From Pseudomonadota bacterium (lineage in GTDB: Bacteria; Pseudomonadota; Gammaproteobacteria; Arenicellales; UBA868): a stretch of DNA of 64,000 bases. How positions within the stretch are numbered: the first letter of the stretch is position 1; each line of letters begins with the position of its first letter. Where the stretch lies: contig JABJIU010000001.1 in assembly GCA_018661145.1 (NCBI GenBank), positions 1 through 64,000 on the forward strand, read 5' to 3'. Positions 25,260 through 34,640 of this stretch are shown piece by piece. Both the position numbers and the translations under genes were made by a program. The notes beneath the pieces were generated by a model. That model saw only the letters and a program-made list of their open reading frames with translations, was not told where the DNA came from and did not search any database.

Positions 25260-26477
25260 ATGTCAACAGTAAAGCGTGATTGGCACGACAGATACATGAT
25301 GCCGAACTATGCTCCGGCCGCGGTGATTCCGGTGCGTGGCTCGGGTTCCCGTATGTGGGACCAGGAAGACCGGGAATATATTGATTTCGGTGGTGGCATT
25401 GCGGTGAATGCGCTCGGTCACGCTCATCCCGATCTTGTGGCGGCGCTTACCAAGCAAGCCGGTCGTCTGTGGCATACATCGAACGTCCTCGCAACCGAAC
25501 CCGCGCTCGAACTTGCTCGCCGGCTTGTTGAGCTCACGTTTGCCGATAAGGTCTTCTTCAGCAATTCCGGCGCGGAAGCCAATGAGGCGGCACTCAAGCT
25601 CGCCCGGCGGTACGCCTTTGACCATCACCACAAGGGAAAAGAACGGATTCTTGCCTTTGATAACGCATTCCATGGCCGAACGTTGTTTACAGTGACCGCC
25701 GGGGGGCAGGCGAGTTACCGTGAGGGCTTCGGGCCGCTACCCGGCGCAATAGAGCATCTACCCTTTAACGACATTGGGGCACTCAGTGAGGCCTTTGATA
25801 AGGACGTTTGTGCGGTGATCGTGGAGCCAGTACAGGGCGAGGGAGGTGTGACCGCAGCGGACAAGGCTTTCCTGGAAACGATCCGAAGGCTTTGTGATGA
25901 GCACGACGCCTTGTTGATACTGGACGAGGTCCAGACTGGGGTGGGAAGGGTGGGAACCCTTTATGCGTATCAGTCCTATGGTGTCACCCCTGATATTCTG
26001 ACGACAGCCAAGGGCTTGGGAGGAGGCTTTCCCGTGGCAGCGACTTTATCTACGGGAACTGTTGCGGAGTCACTGAAGGTCGGCACCCATGGCAGTACCT
26101 GGGGTGGTAACCCAATGGGCTGCGCGGTGGCCAGCACTGTGCTTGATATCGTCAGCACCGACGCCGTCCTTGCCGGAGTCAGCGAGCGTCGACAGCAGAT
26201 CGAAGGCGCGCTTCGGGCTTTGGGTGACAAATATGGCATCTTCGGCGAGATTCGGGGGCTTGGACTGCTGATGGGTTGCGTCCTGAACGAGCCCTGGGAA
26301 AGTAAGGCACGGGACCTCATGCGTGCCGCGCAGGATGAAGGCGTCTTCGTGTTGGTGGCGGGGGCTAGTGTGTTACGCATAGCGCCCTCGCTGATTATTC
26401 CCGAGAGGGATATAGCAGAAGGACTGGAACGCCTCGAGCGGGCGATTGTGCGGTTTTGCGCAGCGGATAAGAACTGA
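25260..26477 (+). CDS. argD: Acetylornithine / succinylornithine aminotransferase family protein
   Basis: A class III transaminase of about 405 residues in the ArgD/AstC group. It shows NSGAEANEAALKLARRYA, the AFHGRT motif, LLILDEVQTGVGRVG and the Schiff-base lysine in TTAKGLGGGFP. ArgD makes N-acetylornithine in arginine synthesis and also serves in lysine synthesis; AstC, its catabolic twin, cannot be excluded on sequence alone because no other arg or ast gene is adjacent. The ATG at 25260 is preferred over an in-frame TTG four codons upstream. The stop lies 12 bases from the end of the convergent deaminase gene. Confidence 0.88.
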   Translation: MSTVKRDWHDRYMMPNYAPAAVIPVRGSGSRMWDQEDREYIDFGGGIAVNALGHAHPDLVAALTKQAGRLWHTSNVLATEPALELARRLVELTFADKVFFSNSGAEANEAALKLARRYAFDHHHKGKERILAFDNAFHGRTLFTVTAGGQASYREGFGPLPGAIEHLPFNDIGALSEAFDKDVCAVIVEPVQGEGGVTAADKAFLETIRRLCDEHDALLILDEVQTGVGRVGTLYAYQSYGVTPDILTTAKGLGGGFPVAATLSTGTVAESLKVGTHGSTWGGNPMGCAVASTVLDIVSTDAVLAGVSERRQQIEGALRALGDKYGIFGEIRGLGLLMGCVLNEPWESKARDLMRAAQDEGVFVLVAGASVLRIAPSLIIPERDIAEGLERLERAIVRFCAADKN

Positions 26478-26489
26478 GATCTCTTCCGG

Positions 26490-27773
26490 TCAGTGAAGCT
26501 CGCTGACTGAGAAGCTCGTGCGGACGTCCTCACCCATAAAACGGACTTCACTGACCACTGGCGCGGTTCTGCTGATAATCTCACCTCGGCGGATAACAAA
26601 AAGTCGATTCGCTCTCAGGCGTATTGCTTCGGTGGGGTCTTTTGCCTGTAGGACCACCATATCAGCGTTGCATCCCACCTCCAGGCCGTAGCCTTCGAGT
26701 TGCAGCGTTCTGGCTGGATTAACTGTGATGGCATTGAACATGTCTGCGGTTTCATGCACTCCGGTCATCTGACCCACATGGAGCCCCATATGAGCAACTT
26801 CAAGCATGTCGTGGCTGCCCCCTGCGTACCAGGGATCCATCACGCAGTCATGTCCTAGAGCGTAGTTGATACCGCGCTGCATCATCTCCTTGATGCGGGT
26901 AAGGCCCCGCCGCTTGGGGTAGGTATCCTTGCGCCCCTGCAGAGTGATGTTGATCAGCGGGCAGGCGATGGCGTTCACCTCGTTTTCGCTCATGAGGCCA
27001 AGCAGTTTGTCGGCAAGAGTGTTATCCATGGAGTGCATCGAGGTTAAATGAGATCCAGTAATCCGGCCCTGCATCCCCAGTTCAGCCGTCATTGAGATCA
27101 GCGTTTCAATGTGGTGCGATCCAGGGTCATCAGACTCATCGCAGTGCATATCAACCATCAGGCCTCGGTCCGCTGCGATCCGGCAGAGCGCTTCGACGGA
27201 TCGGCGTCCATCGTCATAGGTGCGCTCAAAGTGAGGAATCCCCCCTACAATATCCACGCCAAGATCGAGCGCCCGATTGAGTAGGTCCACAGCTTTGGGA
27301 TCTCGGAAATAGCCGTCCTGGGGGAAGGCGACAAGTTGAAGATCGAGCCACGGGCTGACCTTCTTTCGGACCTCCAGCAGAGCGTGAACAGCAGTGAGCC
27401 CAGGGTCCCCAATATCGACGTGAGAACGAATCGCCAGACTGCCTCTGGCGATAGCCCAGCGACACAGCAGAAGCGCTCGTTGCTCAATATCTTCAACGGT
27501 TAGTCCGGGTTTGATCTCACCCCAGAGGCTGATGCCTTCATAAAGCGTGCCGCTTTCGTTATATCGCGGTGTACCATAGGTCAGGGTGGAATCCATGTGG
27601 AAGTGGCTGTCCACGAACGGCGGTGACACGAGATGGCCGCCGGCATCAATCTCTTTACGGGCAGGGCCCTCCAAGCGACCCGTCCTTTCGGTAATACGCC
27701 CATCGAGACACCCAAGATCGACCGTCTCTGTCTCACCGACGATTCGCGCGTTACGTATAATGAGGTCGAGCAT
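26490..27773 (-). CDS. codA: Cytosine deaminase-like amidohydrolase
   Basis: A metal-dependent amidohydrolase of 427 residues. The ligands expected for the CodA branch are present: HFHMD with His57 and His59, His210 in DMHCDESDD with the proton-shuttling Glu213, and Asp309 in GHDCVMDPW. The long match GHDxVxDPW...DMLEVAHMGLHV is the CodA/isoguanine-type signature. Likely activity is deamination of cytosine to uracil or of a related ring such as isoguanine or creatinine-like compounds. It is the last gene of a tight operon with a spermidine/putrescine-type importer, one base after the ATPase gene, which suggests that its substrate is what the importer brings in. Uracil would feed salvage or the reductive pathway at the left end of the window. 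Confidence 0.87.
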   Translation of the reverse strand: MLDLIIRNARIVGETETVDLGCLDGRITERTGRLEGPARKEIDAGGHLVSPPFVDSHFHMDSTLTYGTPRYNESGTLYEGISLWGEIKPGLTVEDIEQRALLLCRWAIARGSLAIRSHVDIGDPGLTAVHALLEVRKKVSPWLDLQLVAFPQDGYFRDPKAVDLLNRALDLGVDIVGGIPHFERTYDDGRRSVEALCRIAADRGLMVDMHCDESDDPGSHHIETLISMTAELGMQGRITGSHLTSMHSMDNTLADKLLGLMSENEVNAIACPLINITLQGRKDTYPKRRGLTRIKEMMQRGINYALGHDCVMDPWYAGGSHDMLEVAHMGLHVGQMTGVHETADMFNAITVNPARTLQLEGYGLEVGCNADMVVLQAKDPTEAIRLRANRLFVIRRGEIISRTAPVVSEVRFMGEDVRTSFSVSELH

Positions 27774-27774
27774 A

Positions 27775-28881
27775 CTAATCCTGGCCCCTGCTGATTAAAT
27801 GGGTGTCCGTCGCACTCCATGAGGCGAAAAACGCGACCCCTTCCTCAAGCGACATACTTGCAAGGTCACGCTGGCGGGCCTGCACTTTAAAGTCAGAGCC
27901 GTCTTCCAACTCAGCGAAGATTGTCACGATGGACCCGACGAACTCCTCACTGATAAAGCGGCAGTGAAGGCTATTCTGGGTCCCGGGGTCTTCCATCGAT
28001 ATCTGAACAAGATCAGCGCTGATGACCATGTCCAGCGTGTCGCCGGTGCTAAAGGCCTCATAGCCGTTCGCTTGACAGCGAAACTCCCCAACGGCGGTGT
28101 TGAGACTGAGTTCCGTACCCGTACCGATTACAGAGCCCGACAGAATGTTGTTCGCCCCAACAAAGTCAGCGACAAATCGTGACGCGGGGCTACGGTAAAT
28201 CGCTTTCGGTGAGCCGATCTGGTCGATCTGTCCCTGACTCATGATCACCACCCGATCGGACATGGCGAAGGCTTCCGATTGGCTATGAGTCACATAGACG
28301 AAGGTGATCCCAAGCTCCTTTTGCAGGCGTGATAGTACTCCCTGCATCCGAACCACCAGGTTGGCGTCGAGCGCGCTTAGAGGCTCATCGAGCAACAGGA
28401 TGCGCGGCTCCGTTACCAGGGAGCGGGCGAGAGCGACCCGCTGCTTCTGACCGCCTGAAAGCTGACTGATGTCCCGATCGGCAAGTTCCAGGATTTCCAT
28501 ACGCTCTAGCCACGTGCGCGCCCGCTGTTGACGCTCTTCGGCTGGAATGCTGCGCATTTTGAGGCCGAACTCGACGTTTTTCTGGACGTTCAAAAACGGA
28601 AACAGCGCGAGACTCTGCCAGACCATCGGCGTATCCCTTTCGATGCTACTGATCTCATTAATCCGCTGGCCATCCAGGCGGATCTCGCCTTCACTGGGCT
28701 CCTCAAGCCCTGCCAGCATGCGCAGCGAGGTTGTTTTTCCGCACCCTGAGGGGCCCATAATGGCGAGGAACTCCCCTTCATAAATTTCCAGATTCATCGT
28801 GTGCACGGCAGTGACGGAGCCATAGCGCTTGGAAACACCATCAAAGGTGACCAGAGGTCGTGATGAGGGCGTTTTGCTCAT
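27775..28881 (-). CDS. ABC importer ATP-binding protein, PotA type
   Basis: A 368-residue ATPase with Walker A GPSGCGKTT, signature LSGGQKQRVALARSL, Walker B ILLLDEPLSALD and a C-terminal TOBE domain (about 285-360), the build of PotA and related spermidine/putrescine-family transporters. It sits two bases after the inner membrane permease gene and one base before codA. Because the downstream gene is a base deaminase, the cargo may be a nucleobase or cyclic amide rather than a polyamine; this is inference. Confidence 0.92.
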   Translation of the reverse strand: MSKTPSSRPLVTFDGVSKRYGSVTAVHTMNLEIYEGEFLAIMGPSGCGKTTSLRMLAGLEEPSEGEIRLDGQRINEISSIERDTPMVWQSLALFPFLNVQKNVEFGLKMRSIPAEERQQRARTWLERMEILELADRDISQLSGGQKQRVALARSLVTEPRILLLDEPLSALDANLVVRMQGVLSRLQKELGITFVYVTHSQSEAFAMSDRVVIMSQGQIDQIGSPKAIYRSPASRFVADFVGANNILSGSVIGTGTELSLNTAVGEFRCQANGYEAFSTGDTLDMVISADLVQISMEDPGTQNSLHCRFISEEFVGSIVTIFAELEDGSDFKVQARQRDLASMSLEEGVAFFASWSATDTHLISRGQD

Positions 28882-28883
28882 GA

Positions 28884-29690
28884 TCAGATTCCGGTGGTCG
28901 TTTGGTTGATGGTTTTTCGCATCAGGATCAACTGCGCTAGGACTACGAGTGTCATCGAGGTAATGAATACAATTGACCCGATCGCGTTGATCTGGGGATC
29001 AGTGTTGCCTTGCAGAATTTCAAGAATAATAACCGGTACGGTCTTGTTAAGCCCGGACACAAACCACGCGACAGCGAACTCATCAAAGGAGACAGCCGCC
29101 GTCAGGCAAAACGCAGAGGCGATCGCTGGAAGACAAAAGGGTACGATCACTTCGCGCATCGCTCGCCAGTTAGAGGCTCCAAGATTCCATGCCGCGGACT
29201 CCAGGTTGGGATCAATCTGCGCGAGACGCATTCGGATAACAGCCATCGCAAAGGGTGAGCAGAGCACCACGTGGCTGACGACGATTGAATAAATCTCCCC
29301 TGACATATTGATCCGCGCCAGCAGGGCGAGCATTGCGAGACCCATGATCACCAACGGGATGGTGGGCGGGAGCAGAGCTAGGGAAAGATAAAGCGCCTTT
29401 CCGGTGAAGTTGTAACGGTAATCAGTGTAGGCTGTGCAAAACCCGATAAAGGTTGCAAGTATAGCCACGGTGATCGAAACAATGCCGCTGATCCTAAAGG
29501 CATCCCATACATCCGGATCCGCGAAAATGGTTTCGTACCAGTGGGTCGTGAAGTGCCCGAGGGGAATCGTTGGAAATCTGTCCGAATTCACCGAAAAAAC
29601 GAAACTGGTCAGGATTGGCGTGAAGACAAAAATAAACACCAGCACGACATAGCCGCGCAGCAGAATATTCTTGGACGGTTTTGTGCTCAT
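28884..29690 (-). CDS. ABC importer permease, PotC type
   Basis: About 268 residues with six predicted membrane helices. The EAA loop that docks with the ATPase reads ESAAWNLGASNWRAMREVIVPF, typical of BPD permeases. The start at 29690 overlaps the upstream permease stop by four bases (ATGA); the longer frame to 29783 would run inside that gene and is rejected. The second half of the heterodimeric channel is the next gene upstream. Confidence 0.92.
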   Translation of the reverse strand: MSTKPSKNILLRGYVVLVFIFVFTPILTSFVFSVNSDRFPTIPLGHFTTHWYETIFADPDVWDAFRISGIVSITVAILATFIGFCTAYTDYRYNFTGKALYLSLALLPPTIPLVIMGLAMLALLARINMSGEIYSIVVSHVVLCSPFAMAVIRMRLAQIDPNLESAAWNLGASNWRAMREVIVPFCLPAIASAFCLTAAVSFDEFAVAWFVSGLNKTVPVIILEILQGNTDPQINAIGSIVFITSMTLVVLAQLILMRKTINQTTTGI

Positions 29691-30571
29691 GCCCGTTTCC
29701 GGTAGGCCGCGGCGACAGAGGCGAACATGATCGTGAGCAGGGTTAGGATCATCACAATCGCTACAACAGCGGCACGCGGCCACTGTTGGCCCGACTTTGT
29801 AGTATCAATGATCAGAATACTGAGTGTCGGCGGTTTCGATCCACCAAGATAGTAGGGGCTGACAAAGTCACCAAAACTGAGAATGAACGTGAAAACCGCA
29901 CCGAGGATGATCCCGATCTTGGCGAGCGGGATGATCACTTGAAAAACGGTACGCAAGCGTCCACACCCAAGATTATGCGCGGCTTCAATCAGAGTCCGAT
30001 CAACATTGGCGAGCGAGGTCAGCTGTAGCACCACAACAAGAGGCAGACACAACGTGAGATATCCAACCAGGGTCCCAAAGAAGTTATTCAGCAACTGAAA
30101 CGGACCTAATCCGATTAGCGCAAACAATGTGTTGAAGATGCCGTTGTCGTTGAGGAAGATCTGCCACGAATAGGCGCGCACCAGATAACTGGTAAAAAAG
30201 GGCACGATCAGGAAAAAGAGCGCCCAGCGACGCACCTTGGGAGATACCTTGAACGCGAGCGCAAAAGCGCAAGGAAATGCAAGTATGCTGGTTACGACTG
30301 TCGCAACCCCCGCGTATCCCAGGGTCCGCCAGTATGCATCCCAGAAGTATCCCTTGGAAAACATTTTGACCCAGTTTATCGTGTCAAACCCTGGAACCAT
30401 CCGGTAGTTCTTGACCAGCCAGAAACTGATCAAAAACAGGAAAATCAGAGGGAATACAAAAAAGATCAACTGCCAGATCACAATCGGCATCGACCAGGTC
30501 AGTCCGTACAGGGTTACCTGTCGGCGCTGTTTGGTAACGGGGTCGGAAGGGCTATTCTGGGTCCGGGCCAA
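29687..30571 (-). CDS. ABC importer permease, PotB type
   Basis: A 294-residue membrane protein with six predicted helices and an EAA loop, LIEAAHNLGCGRLRTVFQVI. The TTG at 30571 is supported by an AGGAG ribosome site about 10 bases upstream on the minus strand. It follows the binding-protein gene after a gap that contains a strong terminator-like hairpin, so its transcript level is probably lower than that of the binding protein. Confidence 0.91.
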   Translation of the reverse strand: MARTQNSPSDPVTKQRRQVTLYGLTWSMPIVIWQLIFFVFPLIFLFLISFWLVKNYRMVPGFDTINWVKMFSKGYFWDAYWRTLGYAGVATVVTSILAFPCAFALAFKVSPKVRRWALFFLIVPFFTSYLVRAYSWQIFLNDNGIFNTLFALIGLGPFQLLNNFFGTLVGYLTLCLPLVVVLQLTSLANVDRTLIEAAHNLGCGRLRTVFQVIIPLAKIGIILGAVFTFILSFGDFVSPYYLGGSKPPTLSILIIDTTKSGQQWPRAAVVAIVMILTLLTIMFASVAAAYRKRA

Positions 30572-30600
30572 GTGAGTTGATCTCCTGCAGGCTTGTTATT

Positions 30601-30637
30601 TAGCCAAGAAAAGAAAACCGGCCCCGAAGGGCCGGTT
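30601..30637 (-). terminator. UUCG-capped attenuator between binding protein and permeases
   Basis: On the minus strand a perfect 9-bp stem (AACCGGCCC / GGGCCGGTT) closes on a TTCG tetraloop and runs into TTTTCTTTTCTT. This is a classic intrinsic terminator. Placed inside the operon, it probably lets only a fraction of transcripts continue into the permease, ATPase and codA genes, a common way of making excess binding protein. Confidence 0.8.
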
Positions 30638-30652
30638 GCAGTGATCATAGAG

Positions 30653-31828
30653 TCACGCGTTCTTGTATTCCGACCAGAAGTCGTTCCAGTCCTCAAGTGA
30701 CTGCTGAACCGGCGTCTCCCTGAAGTGAATACGTCCTTCGCGAAGATCATCGATGCAGTTGGGCCCATCGAAAGTCATGCGTTGGCGTTTGGCTTCTTCC
30801 GGGTTGGCCTCATTGATCGCGGTCCAGCCGGATTTGTACGGAGACATACCGGGGTAGGCTCCCATTTGGATGGAGCGGACCTGTCCTTTGGGTGACGTGA
30901 TATAGCGGATGAACTCCTTGGCGAGATCCTGTTTCTTCGAACCTTTACCGACAGAATAGGACTCCGTCCACTGGATGCCGCCTTGTTTGGGGATGACCGA
31001 ATCGACAGGGGCTCCGTCTTTTCTGACGACACCGGTGATCCAGTCGCCGATACCACACATGGCGTAAATCTCACCGTTCTTCAGTGAGGCAAAGGTGCCG
31101 CCATAGTCAAAATATCCACCCACTTGAGGTTTCAGAGATAGCGTGGTTTCTTGTAACTTCGACCACTGGGATGAATTGATATCAAATGGGGACGGACTGT
31201 CGTTGCCATCCCGCAGGCTGAGGCAGCCGAGATTCGGCAGATGCCAGTCGAAGTGACCGACTTTTCCTTCGAGCTTTGAATCCCAGAGGATATTGTAGTC
31301 GGACGCTTCTTCGTGGCTAATGATCTCGGTGTTGAAAGATACGCCGAGGTAGCCGAAGCGTACGATGACGGAATACAGCGCGTCGCCCATCCAGTGTGCG
31401 TCAAAATGAGCGTACTCATCGAACAGATCTCCCATGTTGTATTCATTGGGATCCATCGCCTCGATATAACCTGCCTCTTTGAGAAGCTTGACAAACTCAC
31501 CGTCAGAAAGAATCAGATCGTAGGTGCCGGGAGGTGACTGCGAAATCAGCGCCAACATGTTATCGCCACCGGCGTAGTACTTGGCTTTAATTTTGACATT
31601 GTGCATGGCCTCAAACTCTTCAACCATGTCGGGTTCGCCGTGCCCATACCAGGCGATCATGTTGAGTTCAGTCGCGGCGTTCGCACGAGGCGGTACCAGG
31701 ATCATCGGCACGCTCAGTGCACTCGCCGCCGTGACAGCGCCCGCGCCTTTAAGAATCTTGCGCCGGCCCGCGTCGGGCTGAGTCGTTTGCTTAATCGGAC
31801 GATCTTTGTCCTTTTTGATATCCGTCAT
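30653..31828 (-). CDS. ABC importer substrate-binding protein, PotD/PotF-like, probable Tat signal
   Basis: A 391-residue periplasmic binding protein of the spermidine/putrescine family. The N-terminus carries a twin-arginine-like signal, RRKILKGAGAVTAASALSV, ending before PPRANA, preceded by a charged 20-residue leader. The body shows the family pattern (LNMIAWYGHGEPDMVEEFE, then TYDLILSDGEFVKLL and AGGDNMLALI). The ATG at 31828 has a strong GGAGGAGA ribosome site. It heads the operon; the 202-base gap before the divergent fusion gene should contain both promoters. The ligand is unknown; the downstream codA points to a nucleobase-like molecule. Confidence 0.9.
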   Translation of the reverse strand: MTDIKKDKDRPIKQTTQPDAGRRKILKGAGAVTAASALSVPMILVPPRANAATELNMIAWYGHGEPDMVEEFEAMHNVKIKAKYYAGGDNMLALISQSPPGTYDLILSDGEFVKLLKEAGYIEAMDPNEYNMGDLFDEYAHFDAHWMGDALYSVIVRFGYLGVSFNTEIISHEEASDYNILWDSKLEGKVGHFDWHLPNLGCLSLRDGNDSPSPFDINSSQWSKLQETTLSLKPQVGGYFDYGGTFASLKNGEIYAMCGIGDWITGVVRKDGAPVDSVIPKQGGIQWTESYSVGKGSKKQDLAKEFIRYITSPKGQVRSIQMGAYPGMSPYKSGWTAINEANPEEAKRQRMTFDGPNCIDDLREGRIHFRETPVQQSLEDWNDFWSEYKNA

Positions 31829-32030
31829 CGAGTCTCCTCCGAGGGTGAGTTTGTTAAGACAGCTTCATTATTGAGAATTGCTTTACTAACCATGCTTAAT
31901 GGATCGTAGGTTCAGAGATTATCACTGCTGCTGGCCGTTCGGATATATTTAGCCGTTAACGAGATTGGATTGACCCATCACCTGAGTTGAAGAGGTGAAA
32001 TTGCATAAATTCAAGGGAAAAGACCAAACC

Positions 32031-33404
32031 ATGCGCCGAGGAGAATTTCGCAAATATTTCAAGTCAATGGGGCCGGTTGTTCTCCCAGTGATTCATGTTC
32101 TGGACAGCCCCCAGGCTAAACGAAATCTCGCTACAGTAGTCGATTGCGGTGCACCCGGTGCTTTTCTGATAAACCATGATTTTGATGTTGATCAGTTTCT
32201 ACCCATTATTGACGATTGCCGACGCACGTATCCGGATTTGTGGCTCGGAGTTAATTTCCTGGGGGTGAGTGGCGAAACCGCCTTTCCGATTCTTGGCCTT
32301 TTGGCGGAAAAAGGCACCGCAGTGGATGCCTACTGGGCAGATGATGCTCGGATCGATGAGCGGGTCGCGGAGCAAACAGAAGCAGAGTCGATCACGAAGG
32401 TCAGAATATCCGGCGCTTGGGATGGTCTTTATTTCGGCGGTACTGCATTCAAGAAGCAGCGCACTGTCGAGCCGACGAAGTATCGCGAAGCCGCTGGTAT
32501 CGCGTCGAAGCATATGGACGTGGTAACCACGTCTGGCATTGCCACGGGGCACTCTGCGCAAATTCAGAAAATTCATGACTTTCGGCAAGGCGTGGCAGAC
32601 CGCCCGCTCGCAATCGCTTCAGGGATCACCCCGGAAAATGTTGGCGATTACCTGGAGCACGCGGATGCGTTTCTGGTCGCCACGGGGATCAATTACCCCG
32701 ATGATTTTTATAACCTGGATCCACGGCGACTCCGCCAACTCCTTAGGAAGAGTCGACAATTCGCCGCGCGGGGATACCATAACGAAGAAACCGCGCTCGA
32801 GAAGAGTGGAGATGACGATTGGTACCTTAGGTGCATGGCGCCAAACGTTAAGGATCCAAAGATGGCTTGGTTGGATCCCTCCTCAGCGTATGTGAACGCG
32901 AAAGCATTTCACGCGATGCTGGACGCTCTGTGCGAGCCGTTTGTCTCAACACAAGTCGATGTCGTTGCAGGAATTGATGCCGCGGGCTACGTGCTTGGGG
33001 CTGCTATGGCCGAGCGGCTCGGGACAGGCTTTTTGACCGTGCGCAAGGCCGGCAAGCTTCCGGTCCCTGCGGATCAGGTTTCTTTTGTGAACTACACGGA
33101 GCGTACCCAGCACATGGAGCTTCGAAAACCTGCGTTCCGAAAGGGAGCCCGCGTACTGCTGGTCGACCAATGGGTTGAAACCGGCGGCACGATGGGCGCC
33201 GCAATAGAATTGGTGGAACGCCAAGGGGGGCAGGTGGCAGGTATTGCGACGATCTGCATCGAGGAAACGCCGGCGGGGGATGCTTTGCGCGAACGCTACC
33301 TGTGCGCGACCTGCGTGAGGCCAGGGTCGGAACTACAGCGTCAATGCAATGCTAAATCTCTGGATTACTTCAAAGCCTTCAACTGGGACGCAATCCTGCC
33401 GTAA
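32031..33404 (+). CDS. BtpA/SgcQ-like TIM barrel fused to a phosphoribosyltransferase
   Basis: A protein of about 457 residues with two recognisable halves. Residues up to about 245 resemble the BtpA/SgcQ family barrel (PVIHVLDS at strand 1, WLGVNFLG, VTTSGIATGHSAQI, and the phosphate-binding IASGITPENVGDYLEHADAF). From about 320 the sequence is an adenine-phosphoribosyltransferase-like type I PRTase: VDVVAGIDAAGYVLGAAMAE, LTVRKAGKLP and the PRPP loop VLLVDQWVETGGTMGAA, where the second acidic residue of the usual DD pair is Gln. The ATG at 32031 is preferred to the GTG at 31995. It is divergent from the ABC-codA operon, so a role in base or nucleoside salvage is plausible but inferred. Confidence 0.8.
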   Translation: MRRGEFRKYFKSMGPVVLPVIHVLDSPQAKRNLATVVDCGAPGAFLINHDFDVDQFLPIIDDCRRTYPDLWLGVNFLGVSGETAFPILGLLAEKGTAVDAYWADDARIDERVAEQTEAESITKVRISGAWDGLYFGGTAFKKQRTVEPTKYREAAGIASKHMDVVTTSGIATGHSAQIQKIHDFRQGVADRPLAIASGITPENVGDYLEHADAFLVATGINYPDDFYNLDPRRLRQLLRKSRQFAARGYHNEETALEKSGDDDWYLRCMAPNVKDPKMAWLDPSSAYVNAKAFHAMLDALCEPFVSTQVDVVAGIDAAGYVLGAAMAERLGTGFLTVRKAGKLPVPADQVSFVNYTERTQHMELRKPAFRKGARVLLVDQWVETGGTMGAAIELVERQGGQVAGIATICIEETPAGDALRERYLCATCVRPGSELQRQCNAKSLDYFKAFNWDAILP

Positions 33405-33428
33405 TCACACCCCTTGGAGGCTGGAGCG

Positions 33429-34640
33429 CTATTCCTCGACTGCCTTCGCGATGACCACTGTGATTTGAGTGATCTTTTCAGGCTCGAAGGGTTCGCTTAA
33501 TCCCAGAAGATCACCTGGCGCTTTCTGGACGGTTCCCGAGCGTGAGATGTGTGCCCCGATCTCAAGCTCGGGGTAACTACCAATGCTGGCGCCCGCCAGC
33601 ATGAGATTCTGATCGCTCAGAACGACCTCCCGCGGCAGGGGTTGCGCTTTAAGTTTTCTGACGGCGACGGGCATGGGCGGTCCATTCGGTACTCGAGCAT
33701 AGACGAACAATGTGTCTTCGGGCGTGATCGTAGATACCAAATCCGCATCTACGCTAACGAGGATGCGTAATGAATCGGTTTGAGTCAAAGAGTCGCCCTC
33801 AAGCGCAGTTGTGGTCCTCGAGATGAGCGCGCGTACCTCGGTCAACACCTCGGGTTGATCACTGACAAGCGGAAGCAGTCGGTTGAAAATAACAAGTGCA
33901 TCAGCGTAAGCCCCGCGTTGTTCGGCGGCGATGCCAGCCAGCCAGAGGCCCTGGGGGTGTCCCGGCGAGAGCATGAGCGCTTGCTGGATCAGTTCCTCAG
34001 GTTCGCCTGTCAACACGCCGTTACGGCTCATGGCGAGCGCGTCCGCCAGACGCACCAACCGCTCGGCATTGCCCGGTTGGAGAGCGACGAGCCGGCGATA
34101 GGCGGGGACGGCCTTGGCATATTCGCCGGTACTCATCAGCGAATTTCCAAGCAGGGTCCAGCCACGGATATCGTTAGGTTCATCCACAAGGCGTGCCTTT
34201 AGTTGCGCAAGCATCACGTCGACATCCGCCGGTGGGTCTTGCCCGGTTACGTCGCTTGTTGCAGGCATGCCCGGATGCTCGGGCAGGTTTGGTGAGCCAA
34301 GAAAAATGTAAAGGCCCAGCGCTAGGATGGGCAGTACTGCACTGACCGCCACAGCAAGGACAGGAGAGGTGGCTTTGTCGGGGGTCGCATGGGGCTCGCC
34401 TTCGAGATCGATCGCAAGCCCGTGCTCAAGTTCCCTGCGCGCAGCATCGAACTCTGAATCGCTCAATATGCCTTCATCAAGTTCCTTGCGAAGTTCGCGC
34501 TCGCGTTCCCGGGCAATTGCAACATTAACCTGAGTACGTTCGATATCCCCGGGTCGCGATACTCGAAGCAGCGCCGGCATCACGATACCCACCGCCAGCA
34601 GCGCCAGTATCGAAGCCGTCAGCCAGAGCAGTATGGACAT
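33429..34640 (-). CDS. ccmI: Cytochrome c maturation protein CcmI
   Basis: A 403-residue apocytochrome chaperone of the system I haem ligation machinery. Two N-terminal transmembrane helices (about residues 3-25 and 92-112) flank a cytoplasmic leucine-zipper-like loop with the typical ERERELRKELDEGILSDSEF text, followed by periplasmic TPR repeats (WTLLGNSLMSTGEYAKAVPAYRRLVAL) and a C-terminal beta-rich domain. It is the last gene of the operon, directly abutting ccmH. Confidence 0.92.
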   Translation of the reverse strand: MSILLWLTASILALLAVGIVMPALLRVSRPGDIERTQVNVAIARERERELRKELDEGILSDSEFDAARRELEHGLAIDLEGEPHATPDKATSPVLAVAVSAVLPILALGLYIFLGSPNLPEHPGMPATSDVTGQDPPADVDVMLAQLKARLVDEPNDIRGWTLLGNSLMSTGEYAKAVPAYRRLVALQPGNAERLVRLADALAMSRNGVLTGEPEELIQQALMLSPGHPQGLWLAGIAAEQRGAYADALVIFNRLLPLVSDQPEVLTEVRALISRTTTALEGDSLTQTDSLRILVSVDADLVSTITPEDTLFVYARVPNGPPMPVAVRKLKAQPLPREVVLSDQNLMLAGASIGSYPELEIGAHISRSGTVQKAPGDLLGLSEPFEPEKITQITVVIAKAVEE

